A DNA stretch of 64,000 nucleotides from DATBLE01 sp046734335 (GTDB taxonomy: Bacteria; Actinomycetota; Thermoleophilia; Gaiellales; Gaiellaceae). This document shows, piece by piece, positions 41,245-48,743 of the stretch. Both the position numbers and the translations under genes were made by a program. The stretch lies in NCBI GenBank assembly GCA_046734335.1, contig JBKPRA010000064.1, forward strand, positions 4,126 through 68,125, read 5' to 3'. The notes under the pieces are model-generated. The model did not search any database and had not been told where the DNA came from. It saw only the letters and a program-made list of their open reading frames with translations. Within the stretch, counting starts at the first letter, position 1; each line of letters starts with the position of its first letter.

Positions 41245-41270
41245 GTTTGGCGCTCACCGCGACGGGGTAA
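41245..41270 (+). promoter_or_regulatory. SigB/SigF-type promoter of the DUF6458-STAS operon
   Basis: GTTTGG (41245-41250), 14-bp spacer, GGGTAA (41265-41270), 10 bp before the ATG at 41281. The -35 sequence, spacer length and distance to the start codon match the promoter at 34342 exactly. Confidence 0.62.
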
Positions 41271-41280
41271 CCAGCCTGCC

Positions 41281-41502
41281 ATGGGTCTCACAGTCTCACT
41301 GCTACTCGCCGCTGCCGGCGCGATCCTCATCTGGGCGGTCGACGCCGGCACGTCGGGCTTCAACATTCACACGGCCGGCGTCATCCTGCTGGTCATCGGG
41401 ATCATCGGCTTCGTCGTTTCCCTCGTCTTCTGGTCGAGCTGGGGCGGCTTCGGGGGCCCTCGCCGGGCCGAAGGACGCGACACCACGACGATTGTCCACT
41501 GA
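41281..41502 (+). CDS. DUF6458-type small membrane protein
   Basis: A 73-residue protein with two transmembrane helices (residues ~3-20 and ~32-52) linked by D-A-G-T-S-G-F-N-I-H, followed by a polar tail. It matches the small actinobacterial DUF6458 type. Expression from a stress-sigma promoter with a 10-bp gap to the ATG suggests an almost leaderless transcript. Function unknown. It overlaps the following STAS gene by 11 bp. Confidence 0.75.
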   Translation: MGLTVSLLLAAAGAILIWAVDAGTSGFNIHTAGVILLVIGIIGFVVSLVFWSSWGGFGGPRRAEGRDTTTIVH

Positions 41503-41911
41503 CTCGACAGTGACGTTCGGCACGGACGAGCCGCGTGAGGTGGACTTCGACCTCGTCACCCAGGAGGTGGGCGACGGCACCTTCGTCGTCGCCCTGACGG
41601 GTGAGGTCGATCTCTACACGGCGCCCGAGCTGAAGGCCGCGCTGCTGCGCCTGGTCGCGGAGGGCCCGTTGCGGATCGTGGTCGACCTGAGCGGCGCGAC
41701 GTTCGTCGACTCGACCACGCTCGGTGTACTGCTCGGCGCGGTCAAGCGGCTGCGTCTGATCGGCGGCGAGCTCGTGCTCGTCTGCGCCGACCTGAACATC
41801 CGGCGGATCCTCTCGATCACGCTCCTCGACCGCGCGTTCACGATCTACGACACGCTGCAGGAGGCGCTGGCCGAACCGCCGTCGGCTCCGCTGGCGTCGC
41901 CTCAGAGCTAG
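41492..41911 (+). CDS. anti-anti-sigma factor (STAS domain)
   Basis: A 139-residue STAS protein: T-G-E-V-D-L-Y-T-A-P-E-L near residue 35 and V-D-L-S-G-A-T-F-V-D-S-T-T-L-G near 65-79. It is very close to the STAS protein at 35949 (shared T-L-G-V-L-x-G-A-V-K-R-L-R), which points to duplication. TTG 41492 couples it to the DUF6458 gene; a GTG at 41510 is possible. Being under a stress-sigma promoter, it would give positive feedback. Confidence 0.87.
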   Translation: MSTDSTVTFGTDEPREVDFDLVTQEVGDGTFVVALTGEVDLYTAPELKAALLRLVAEGPLRIVVDLSGATFVDSTTLGVLLGAVKRLRLIGGELVLVCADLNIRRILSITLLDRAFTIYDTLQEALAEPPSAPLASPQS

Positions 41912-41920
41912 AGCGTCCGC

Positions 41921-42274
41921 CTAGACCGCGGCGGCGCTTCGTTCGGCCAGGCACCGCCGGGCCCAACGCTCCGCTTCGTCGACGAGCCAGCTCTCGAGCC
42001 GCTCTGGCCGCATCTCGGACTCGTGCGGCGGCACCTCGATCCGTACCTGATGGACGGCCGCCTCCGAATGGCGGTCAATCTCGTGACGAACCTCGGAGAC
42101 GATCGTCACGTGCGGAACCCGTTCGAGCAGCGACGCGGCAAGCCGGTCGATCTCCGCGAGCGTCGCCTCGCGCCCGGTGTAGACGCCGAAGTTGACGTGG
42201 ACGGCGACCGTGCCTCTCGTCGCCGGCTCGTCCATCACGGCGAACGCAATCTGCTGTGAGGGTGCTTGTGCCAT
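41921..42274 (-). CDS. hypothetical protein
   Basis: A 117-residue soluble protein, not recognised. Predicted alternation of beta strands and helices (V-A-V-H-V-N-F-G-V-Y, then helix A-E-I-D-R-L-A-A-S-L-L, then V-H-Q-V-R-I-E-V-P, then an acidic C-terminal helix rich in Glu and Trp). It follows the NADH dehydrogenase gene by 16 bp on the same strand and is probably co-transcribed. Confidence 0.65.
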   Translation of the reverse strand: MAQAPSQQIAFAVMDEPATRGTVAVHVNFGVYTGREATLAEIDRLAASLLERVPHVTIVSEVRHEIDRHSEAAVHQVRIEVPPHESEMRPERLESWLVDEAERWARRCLAERSAAAV

Positions 42275-42290
42275 ACCGGATCCATTCCCC

Positions 42291-43619
42291 TCAGGGACGG
42301 GAGAAAACCCCAGGCTCGGCTCGGTCGACGATCAAGCGGGCGCCGCGCCCGCGGGTGACGAAGCTGATCGTCCAGCGTAGGACGACGAGCAGCCGGTTCT
42401 GGAAGCCGACCAGGTAGACGATGTGGACGAGGAGCCAGAGCGCCCAGGCGACGAATCCGGCGAAGTGTACGCCTTTGAGATCGGCGACGGCCTTCGAGCG
42501 GCCGATCGTGGCCAGGTTGCCCTTGTCCACGTAGTGGAACGCCGTGGGCACGCCGCCCTCGACCCGCGTGCGGATCGCCCTGGCGGCGTAGCGGCCCTGC
42601 TGCATCGCCACGGGGGCCAGCCCGGGCATCGGAATCATCGTTCCGTCGGGCCTTTGCACGCGAACCATGTCGCCCAGCGCGAGCACCTCCGGGTGCCCGG
42701 CCAGTGTCAGGTCGGCCCCGACCGGAATCCGCCCTGCGCGGTCGACCTCGACGCCGGCGCCGCCGGCCAGCTCTGCAGCCAGCGGCGATGCGTTGACACC
42801 CGCGGCCCAGATCGCCGTGTGCGCGGCGACGTGCTCGACCTCCCCGTCCCGGCCCTGGATCGCGACCGAGCCCTCGGCGACGTCCACGACGGTGTGGCCT
42901 GCGAGCGGTGTGACGCCGAGCTCCTCGAGCGCGTGTGCCGCTTTCCGCGAGAGCGACGGCGGGAAGGCGGCGAGGATGCGGTCGCCCGCCTCGACGAGCA
43001 GCACCCGCGCTGTGCTCGTGTCGACCTCGCGGAAATCACCGCGCAGCGCGTCGCGGGCGACCTCGGCGATCTGCCCGGCCATCTCGACGCCGGTCGGGCC
43101 GCCGCCGACGACGACGAAGGTCAGCCAGCTTCGGCGACGATCCTGGTCGGGCTCGAGCTCGGCCGCCTCGAACGCGCCGAGGATGCGGTTGCGGATGTCC
43201 AGCGCGCCGGTGAGCGACTTCAGCTCCGGCGCGTGCTCCGCCCAGTCCTCGTGGCCGAAGTACGAGTACCGCGATCCTGCGGCGACCACCAGCGTGTCGT
43301 AGCCGAGACTCGTCGGCCCGTCGCCGTTCGGCAGGTCGTCGAGCAGGACCTCTCGCCGCTCGAGGTCGAAGCCGGTGACCTCTGCCAGCACGACCCGGAC
43401 GTTCCGCTGCCGCCTGAAGATCCGGCGGAGCGGCATCGCGATCTCGGCCGGCGAGAGCGCGCCGGTCGCGACCTGGTAGACGAGGGGCTGGAAGAGCGTG
43501 TAGTTCTGACGGTCGACCAGGGTCACCTCCACCGGCGTGTCCCCGAGGCCGCGGACCGCTTGAAGGCCGGCGAAGCCTCCGCCGACTACCACCACCTGAT
43601 GTTTCGCAGACCCGGTCAT
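42291..43619 (-). CDS. ndh: type II NADH dehydrogenase (NAD(P)/FAD-dependent oxidoreductase)
   Basis: A 442-residue flavoprotein. The FAD-binding G-G-G-F-A-G-L is at residues 13-19, the N-F/Y-T-L-F-Q-P-L-V-Y-Q-V-A-T-G motif near 40, the NAD-binding V-V-G-G-G-P-T-G-V-E near 170, and L-A-L-G-D near 315. The C-terminal ~60 residues are hydrophobic/amphipathic and anchor the enzyme to the membrane. It passes electrons from NADH to quinone without pumping protons. ATG overlaps the stop of the broken MFS gene. Confidence 0.9.
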   Translation of the reverse strand: MTGSAKHQVVVVGGGFAGLQAVRGLGDTPVEVTLVDRQNYTLFQPLVYQVATGALSPAEIAMPLRRIFRRQRNVRVVLAEVTGFDLERREVLLDDLPNGDGPTSLGYDTLVVAAGSRYSYFGHEDWAEHAPELKSLTGALDIRNRILGAFEAAELEPDQDRRRSWLTFVVVGGGPTGVEMAGQIAEVARDALRGDFREVDTSTARVLLVEAGDRILAAFPPSLSRKAAHALEELGVTPLAGHTVVDVAEGSVAIQGRDGEVEHVAAHTAIWAAGVNASPLAAELAGGAGVEVDRAGRIPVGADLTLAGHPEVLALGDMVRVQRPDGTMIPMPGLAPVAMQQGRYAARAIRTRVEGGVPTAFHYVDKGNLATIGRSKAVADLKGVHFAGFVAWALWLLVHIVYLVGFQNRLLVVLRWTISFVTRGRGARLIVDRAEPGVFSRP

Positions 43620-44509
43620 GCCGCCACCGCCAGCTCGCGCTCCTCCTCTTCTGCTTCCTCGAGCGCGACGAAGTCGCGCTCCCTGATCAGGATGAACGAC
43701 GCGACCGCCGCCGCCAAGGCGACCACCGCGCTGATCAGCATGATCGTGTTGAGGCCGTCGACGAGCGCCGACCGGGCCGTGAGCGCCACGAGCCCTCGGA
43801 GCGGCTGAGGAGTCGAGGCGATTGCGTCGCCGCCTCCGCCGGTCGAGACTGTGTGTGCGATCGCATGCGCGTGTCGGGCCAGGGGAGTGCCCTGGAGGCC
43901 GGTGAGCACCGACGAGTGCACGTGCGAGACCAGGATCGTGCCGAGCGCCGCCACTCCTGTCGCTATACCCACCTGGCGGAGCGTCGCGTTGATGCCGGAG
44001 GCCATTCCGGCACGCGCGGGCTCGACCACGCCGACGGCGGTCGAGAGATCAGCGGCGTGCTCACGAGCCCGCCGCCGATGCCGCTCACGATCATGCCGGC
44101 CAGCAGGTGCGTCCAGTCGGACCTCGGGGTCAGGCCGCGCATGAGCAGAAGCCCGGCACCGATCAGCAGGAAGCCCGGCGCGATCAGCAGCCGCCGAGAC
44201 ACCCGCGAGATGAGCCGGCCGGCAATCCCCGCGGCGACGAAGATCGCCACCGTCAGCGGCAGGAACCGCACTCCGGTCGCGACTGCGGAGAGGCCCAGGC
44301 TGTTCTGCAGGTAGACGGTCAGGTACGTGAACATCGCGAACAGGGCTGCCGAGATCGCCCAGGCCGCCGCGAGGCCGCCGTCGAAGGTGGGCACGCGCAG
44401 CAAGCCGAGGTCGAGCATCGGCTCGTCCTGGAGGCGCTCCAGGATGAAAAAGACGGCGAGCAGCAAGGCGCTTGCCGCGAGCGAGCCGACCACGGTCGCC
44501 GAGCCCCAG
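43616..44509 (-). pseudogene. MFS (DHA2/EmrB-type) transporter remnant, 5' deleted and frameshifted
   Basis: Two reverse-strand frames together give the C-terminal half of a 14-helix drug/H+ antiporter. The first (about 44509 to 44050) has L-D-L-G-L-L-R and repeated hydrophobic helices; the second (44029 to 43616) has M-A-S-G-I-N-A-T-L-R-Q-V-G-I-A, the usual DHA2 signature. They are joined at GAGAGA near 44041-44048, where a 2-bp duplication breaks the frame. The N-terminal helices are missing: homology stops abruptly near 44509. Not functional as it stands. Confidence 0.8.
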
Positions 44510-44511
44510 TC

Positions 44512-44682
44512 ATGTTCCTCGACGCGGGCGGCCGGCTGATCCACGTGATGACGATCGACATCGCCGACGGCGTCGTCCAGACCGTGCGCCGCATCATCAA
44601 CCGGGACAAGCTCCGCCACCTCGGCCCGCTGGCAGACCTGCGGGCGGCGATGCGCGAGGGTCACCGGCCGGCGGCGGAGTAG
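44512..44682 (+). pseudogene. C-terminal fragment of a SigJ-type ECF sigma factor
   Basis: Fifty-six codons read M-F-L-D-A-G-G-R-L-I-H-V ... I-A-D-G-V-V-Q-T-V-R-R-I-I-N-R-D-K-L-R-H-L-G. This is the end of the SnoaL-like domain found at the C-terminus of SigJ/ECF41-type sigma factors. Nothing of the sigma regions precedes it: the sequence upstream is the broken MFS gene on the other strand. A deletion fusing two genes from both sides explains the arrangement. Confidence 0.72.
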
Positions 44683-44703
44683 GGACAGGCTGAAGCCTCT
44701 CCC
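44682..44703. terminator. imperfect hairpin after the SigJ fragment
   Basis: AGGCT/AGCCT around a GA turn, with GGGA/TCCC extending the stem imperfectly. It shares the GGGACAGGCT arm with the hairpins at 15223 and 23723. Lies between the SigJ fragment and a convergent lipoprotein gene. Confidence 0.35.
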
Positions 44704-44709
44704 CACTGG

Positions 44710-45129
44710 CTACGCGGCCGCAAGAGCGGTGCGCAAGGCCTGCGCCATCGAGCTCGGCAGGTTCGCGACGAGCTCGCTCCGCTGCGCCGACGTCAGGCCT
44801 TGCGTGAGCGCTCGACCCAGTACGGCCGGGGCGCAGCTGTGGCTGCGGAAGCGCGCGAGGTCGTCGCGAACGATCACGTAGTTGAGGTCGGCCGGATACG
44901 CGCCCACGCGCCCGAAGTGCGCCAGGAAGCCGTGCGCGTCGCCGACGAGCGTTCCGGCGTCCATTCGGCAGACGGCGGCGGACGCATTCGTGGTCGTGGC
45001 GGTCCTCGCCGGGGTGACGCCGTAAGCACCTACCGAGACGGTGCCGGTGTGTCCAGACGAGCTGCCGCAGCCGGCCAGCACGACGGTTGCGACGACCACG
45101 GCGACGAGCGGTCCCCTCACGGCAAACAT
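44710..45129 (-). CDS. hypothetical lipoprotein
   Basis: A 139-residue protein with a signal peptide and lipobox V-L-A-G-C (Cys near residue 21) followed by a Ser/Gly linker. The mature domain has a second pair of cysteines (near 54 and 98) and helices with the text L-T-S-A-Q-R-S-E-L-V. No family recognised. Divergent from the small gene at 45189. Confidence 0.66.
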   Translation of the reverse strand: MFAVRGPLVAVVVATVVLAGCGSSSGHTGTVSVGAYGVTPARTATTTNASAAVCRMDAGTLVGDAHGFLAHFGRVGAYPADLNYVIVRDDLARFRSHSCAPAVLGRALTQGLTSAQRSELVANLPSSMAQALRTALAAA

Positions 45130-45188
45130 TGTTCCCGCGCTCGCCTGGGCCAGGGAGGAGTTCCGGTGCGCGATTCGAAAGAGGCGTC

Positions 45189-45380
45189 ATGCCGCGCCGC
45201 ACGAAAGAGTCCGACTTCTACATGCGAGATCTCCGGCTCCTGCACGACCTCGCGGTCTTCCACGGGGCGATGGCCCTGGACCGCGTGCCAGCTCGGGAGC
45301 GCCTGGAACAAGAGCTGGGCGTCGACCTGGCCCGGGCGCTGACCTCGTCGCTGGCCGACTCGGCCGCGAAAGCCGCGTAG
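45189..45380 (+). CDS. small hypothetical protein
   Basis: A 63-residue soluble, mostly helical protein (E-S-D-F-Y-M-R-D-L-R-L-L-H-D-L-A-V-F near residues 7-24). AGAGG lies before the ATG. Not recognised. It may be co-transcribed with the GFA-type gene 33 bp downstream. Confidence 0.55.
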   Translation: MPRRTKESDFYMRDLRLLHDLAVFHGAMALDRVPARERLEQELGVDLARALTSSLADSAAKAA

Positions 45381-45413
45381 TCGTCTCGGTCGGCCCGCCG
45401 GTAGTGTCCGGGC

Positions 45414-45896
45414 ATGGCCGTGCTACGTGAAGGCGGTTGTTCCTGCGGAGCGGTGCGGTACCGGCTGGCATCCGATCCACTCTTCACGCATTGCTGCCAC
45501 TGCCTCAATTGCCAGCGCCAGACGGGCAGCGCCTTCGTGATCAACCTGCTGATCGAGGCCGATCGGGTCGAGCTGGTGGCGGGCGAACCGCAGCCCGTCG
45601 AGGTGCCGCGGGACGACGGCAGCGTGCAGACGGTCTACCGCTGTCCGGAGTGCCAGGTGGCCGTCTACAGCGACTATGGCCGGCCGGAGGTGCTGTTCGT
45701 CCGCAGCGGCACCCTCGACGAGCCGAGAGAGGTCGAGCCCGATGTCCACATCTTCACGAAGTCGAAGGTGGGGTGGGTCACGATCCCGGAGTCGCAGACG
45801 GCGGTCGAGATCTACTACGACCGGCACGAGCTGTGGCCCGCCGAGAGCCTCGAGCGGATCGACGCTGTCCTGCCGCCGCGCAAGCCCGACGCCTGA
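45414..45896 (+). CDS. GFA family protein (glutathione-dependent formaldehyde-activating-like)
   Basis: A 160-residue zinc-binding protein of the GFA/CENP-V fold. It has C-S-C-G-A-V near residues 9-14, H-C-C-H-C-L-N-C-Q-R near 26-35 and Y-R-C-P-E-C near 75-80, which are the ligands of the two zinc sites. Actual glutathione-formaldehyde chemistry is rarely shown for these homologues. Its 3' end overlaps the convergent nitroreductase gene by 82 bp. Confidence 0.87.
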   Translation: MAVLREGGCSCGAVRYRLASDPLFTHCCHCLNCQRQTGSAFVINLLIEADRVELVAGEPQPVEVPRDDGSVQTVYRCPECQVAVYSDYGRPEVLFVRSGTLDEPREVEPDVHIFTKSKVGWVTIPESQTAVEIYYDRHELWPAESLERIDAVLPPRKPDA

Positions 45897-46282
45897 TCGC
45901 GACGCCGGCCGGGGCGCAGCGCCAGGAACTCCTCGACGCCGACGAGCCCCAGGATCCAGCGGGCGGGCATCGGCACGGGCCGGCGGGCCGAGTCGGTGAA
46001 CACGGCCGGGTCGACGAGCGGGACCGTTCTGCCGCGGGTGCGGATCTCGCAGCGGCCCGCCGTGAGGACGTTCCGCACCCAGTCTGCGCCCGGTCCGTAG
46101 GTGAGCGCAAAGACGTAGCGGTTCCCGACGCGGAAGACGTTTACGGGCGTGTGGTAGACGGTGCCCGAGCGGCGCCCGACGTGCGCGACGACGGCGAAGC
46201 CGGGTAGCCAGCCCGCGAAGGGACCCGTCACGTGGTTTGTCACATGCTTGTTGAAGCGCGCGACTCGCCGTGAGAGGGGCAT
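45815..46282 (-). CDS. nitroreductase family deazaflavin (F420)-dependent protein
   Basis: A 155-residue split-barrel protein of the Ddn/FDOR group: T-G-x-x-x-G-W-L-P-G-F-A-V-V-A-H-V-G-R-R-S-G near residues 20-42, and Y-V-F-A-L-T-Y-G-P-G-A-D-W-V-R-N near 60-75. These bind F420H2 and reduce quinones or nitro compounds. About 30 residues after E-F-L-A-L-R-P are Arg/Ser-rich and read through into the end of the convergent GFA gene. ATG 46282 fits the family start. Confidence 0.82.
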   Translation of the reverse strand: MPLSRRVARFNKHVTNHVTGPFAGWLPGFAVVAHVGRRSGTVYHTPVNVFRVGNRYVFALTYGPGADWVRNVLTAGRCEIRTRGRTVPLVDPAVFTDSARRPVPMPARWILGLVGVEEFLALRPGRRRDQASGLRGGRTASIRSRLSAGHSSCRS

Positions 46283-46338
46283 CCGTGGTGCAGGATACGG
46301 AGCCAATCCCAGGTGGCTCGCGCGAAAAGGAGAGCGTC

Positions 46339-46413
46339 ATGGCGAACGACTCGAAGGTCGTGATCAATCTGGCGACCGGGTTGGAGGACGGCGCAACCGT
46401 CTTCAGATACTGA
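46339..46413 (+). pseudogene. DsrE-family gene stub (N-terminus only)
   Basis: An ATG with AAGGAG at ideal spacing begins 24 codons, S-K-V-V-I-N-L-A-T-G-L-E-D, which is the typical opening of DsrE/DsrF-like sulfur-relay proteins, then stops. The following gene is unrelated. The rest of the DsrE domain has been lost, probably by a deletion that brought the DUF1905 gene next to it. Confidence 0.55.
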
Positions 46414-46415
46414 CC

Positions 46416-46967
46416 GTGGAGCGCTTCACGGCGACGCTGGTGCGGAACGAGCGCGGCGGAACGACGGCGGAGATCCCCTTCGACGTCGCCGCGACGTTCG
46501 GCAGCGTGCGGGCGCCGGTCTTGGTGACGATCAACGGCTTCGCCTTCTCCACCAGGACGATGCGCTACGGCGGTGTCTACCTCATCGGCCTGAACCGCGA
46601 GGCGCGGGAGGGCGCCGGCGTCGACGCGGGGGACACGGTCGCAGTGGAACTCGAGCTCGACGAGGCCCCGCGCGAGGTCGATCTCCCGCGTGAGCTGGCG
46701 AGCGCCCTCGACGCCGAGCCGGAGCTACGCGCATTCTTCGACTCCCTCTCGTACACCCATCGGCGGGAGTACGCGCGCTGGATCTCCGATGCGAAGCGCG
46801 ACGAGACGCGCAAGCGCCGGCTCCAGCGCGCTCTGGATCTGCTGCGGTCCGGCGTGGGTAGCGGTCACCTGCCTTCGCGGGCCCGGACGTGGTCGCCCGC
46901 CCGTCGTTTGGCGCCGGTGGGCACCCACGTCGAGAGTTGCGAGCGGTGTCCAGCCACCCAGCGGTAA
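46416..46967 (+). CDS. YdeI/DUF1905 domain protein
   Basis: A 183-residue protein. Residues 1-90 form a DUF1905 beta barrel (F-T-A-T-L-V-R ... I-P-F-D-V-A-A-T-F-G ... V-R-A-P-V-L-V-T-I-N-G), and ~95-145 the YdeI/OmpD-associated helical part (Y-T-H-R-R-E-Y-A-R-W-I-S-D-A-K-R-D-E-T-R). About 35 extra residues run into the convergent gene (103-bp overlap). The GTG start is 2 bp after the DsrE stub. Function unknown. Confidence 0.78.
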   Translation: MERFTATLVRNERGGTTAEIPFDVAATFGSVRAPVLVTINGFAFSTRTMRYGGVYLIGLNREAREGAGVDAGDTVAVELELDEAPREVDLPRELASALDAEPELRAFFDSLSYTHRREYARWISDAKRDETRKRRLQRALDLLRSGVGSGHLPSRARTWSPARRLAPVGTHVESCERCPATQR

Positions 46968-47854
46968 CCGCGATCGGTCAGTCCCGGAAACCGCGCGAAG
47001 CCGGCGGCCGCGACCCGGCCGCCCGGCAGCAGACCGACGAGTCGGGGCAGGGCAGCTCCGCCGGAATGTCGCTCGCCGGTCGGAGAGATCAGGTGCCAGG
47101 AGGCCATCTGCTCGGCGGGCGTGAGGTCGTCGAGCAGTTCGCCGGCCTCGGTTCGCTGCAGGCCGACCGGACGCAGACGATGCGCACGGTCCCACTGCAG
47201 CAGCACGGATAGCAGCCAGGTGCACAAACCGCAGTCCGCGTCGTACAGCACCGTCCAGTGTCGTTGGCCCGGCGGGGCTGCGCCCGTTCGCCATGCCCGT
47301 TCGAGCTGCCGCAGTATCGACGGGTACACGATCAGGCGCCGGAACGGCCTGATCGCGGCCATGTACGCGATTCCGAACAGTCCGTTCGGCTTCACGTACA
47401 CGGCCATCTGCCCTCGGTAGTCGCCGGTCTCGGCCGACGCCCAGCCGACGTGCATCACCCCGTGCATGGTCCTGTTGGTGACCTCCGCCGCCCATTCGTC
47501 GCCCGTCAGGTACAGCGACGTGAACGGGCCGAAGTCAGGGCCGGACGGGACCTCGCGCAGGTCGGCCGGCAACCGGTCGCGGAGACTCGACACCCTGGAG
47601 CCGGAGCCGAGGCCCGTCTCCGGGCCGTCCCAGCCGAGCAGCTCGCCGACCTTCCACCGGATCGCGAAGAGCGTGCGGGCGGCACGGGACGAGCCTCGGG
47701 CCAGGTCGCCCGAGGAGATCCCCTCCACGAGCCGCGAGAACTCGTCCGGGCCACCGGGCGTCGGCAGCGCCCACACGTCCTCGAGCCGGAAATCGCCGAC
47801 GAGGTCGTGGATGCGCCAGGGCCTGGACGTATGCGCGGTCGCTGCGAGCCTCAC
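46865..47854 (-). CDS. DUF2867 domain fused to DCC thiol-disulfide oxidoreductase-like domain
   Basis: A 329-residue fusion. Residues ~10-185 match the DUF2867 (SRPBCC-like) pattern: D-V-W-A-L-P-T-P-G-G, R-W-K-V-G-E-L-L-G-W-D, and H-V-G-W ... Y-R-G-Q-M-A-V-Y-V-K-P-N-G. Residues ~200-310 match DUF393/DCC: L-Y-D-A-D-C-G-L-C near residues 205-213 with the D-x-x-C-x-x-C core (here D-A-D-C-G-L-C). GTG start. Both halves are usually separate proteins. A thiol-redox role acting on a lipid or quinone-like ligand could be imagined, but nothing proves it. Confidence 0.8.
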   Translation of the reverse strand: MRLAATAHTSRPWRIHDLVGDFRLEDVWALPTPGGPDEFSRLVEGISSGDLARGSSRAARTLFAIRWKVGELLGWDGPETGLGSGSRVSSLRDRLPADLREVPSGPDFGPFTSLYLTGDEWAAEVTNRTMHGVMHVGWASAETGDYRGQMAVYVKPNGLFGIAYMAAIRPFRRLIVYPSILRQLERAWRTGAAPPGQRHWTVLYDADCGLCTWLLSVLLQWDRAHRLRPVGLQRTEAGELLDDLTPAEQMASWHLISPTGERHSGGAALPRLVGLLPGGRVAAAGFARFPGLTDRGYRWVAGHRSQLSTWVPTGAKRRAGDHVRAREGR

Positions 47855-47963
47855 TGGGCCGGGAATGCGCGGAGGTCGTTCGGTGTCCTAGAAGGAGAAT
47901 TCGTCACTTCGACTCGCCGAGGATTACACCTTGCCTCCGGCTACGATGGCTTGGAGAAGCCTG

Positions 47964-48743
47964 ATGCGACCCCGTTCCGAGAGCGAGCCGCGCGAGGAGG
48001 AGCTGGCCGCGCTTGCCGACGGCGCGCTGTCTCCCGAGCGCCGGGCCGCCGTCGAGGCACTGGCCGGGAGCTCGCCGGAGCTGAGCGTCCGTCTCGACGA
48101 ACAGGTGCGCGCGCACGAGCTCGTCCGCGAGGCCGCTGCCGGGGTAGAGGCCCCGGCCTCTCTGCGCGAGCGGATCGAGGGGCAGCGCCGGCCCCGGGCA
48201 GCGGCCGGCCGCCGGCGCAGGTACGCCGTCGGAGGGGCGGCCGTCGCTGTCGTTGCCGTGGTCGCGCTGGTCCTCGCGCTCGTGCTGCCCTCGAACGTCC
48301 CCGGCGGCCCGACCGTTGCGGAAGGCGCTGTCCTCGCCACGAGGCCCGCGACGGCACCGGCGCCGGCGGCGGCGAGCCCGACGCTCCTCGAGCTCGCGGT
48401 CGAGGGTGTGTCGTTCCCGCACTGGGCAAAGAAGTTCGGCTGGAAGGCAACCGGGGTGCGCGCGGACACGATCGGAGGACGGAAGGCGACTACGGTCTTC
48501 TACGAGAAGGCCGGTCGAATGATCGCCTACACGATCGTCGCCGGCGATGCCCTCGGCACACCGGAGGGCTCGACTCCGCTGGAGCGCGAAGGCACGGACC
48601 TGCGCGTGCTGACGGTCGACGGCCGCACGGTCGTGACGTGGGACCGCCTCGGCCGGACCTGCATCCTCTCCGGATCCGACGTCGACGTGGCCACGCTTGC
48701 GAAGCTCGCTGCCTGGAAGGGCAAGGGCACCGTCCCGTTCTAG
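47964..48743 (+). CDS. anti-sigma factor-like membrane protein
   Basis: A 259-residue single-pass protein. The cytoplasmic N-terminus (residues ~1-75) is helical, with E-E-L-A-A-L-A-D-G-A-L-S-P-E-R-R like zinc-free anti-sigma domains; a transmembrane helix spans ~85-107, and the extracellular part (~130-259) looks like a sensor domain. The ATG at 47964 follows TGGAGAAG. It is tail to tail with an ECF sigma gene, its probable partner. Confidence 0.78.
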   Translation: MRPRSESEPREEELAALADGALSPERRAAVEALAGSSPELSVRLDEQVRAHELVREAAAGVEAPASLRERIEGQRRPRAAAGRRRRYAVGGAAVAVVAVVALVLALVLPSNVPGGPTVAEGAVLATRPATAPAPAAASPTLLELAVEGVSFPHWAKKFGWKATGVRADTIGGRKATTVFYEKAGRMIAYTIVAGDALGTPEGSTPLEREGTDLRVLTVDGRTVVTWDRLGRTCILSGSDVDVATLAKLAAWKGKGTVPF

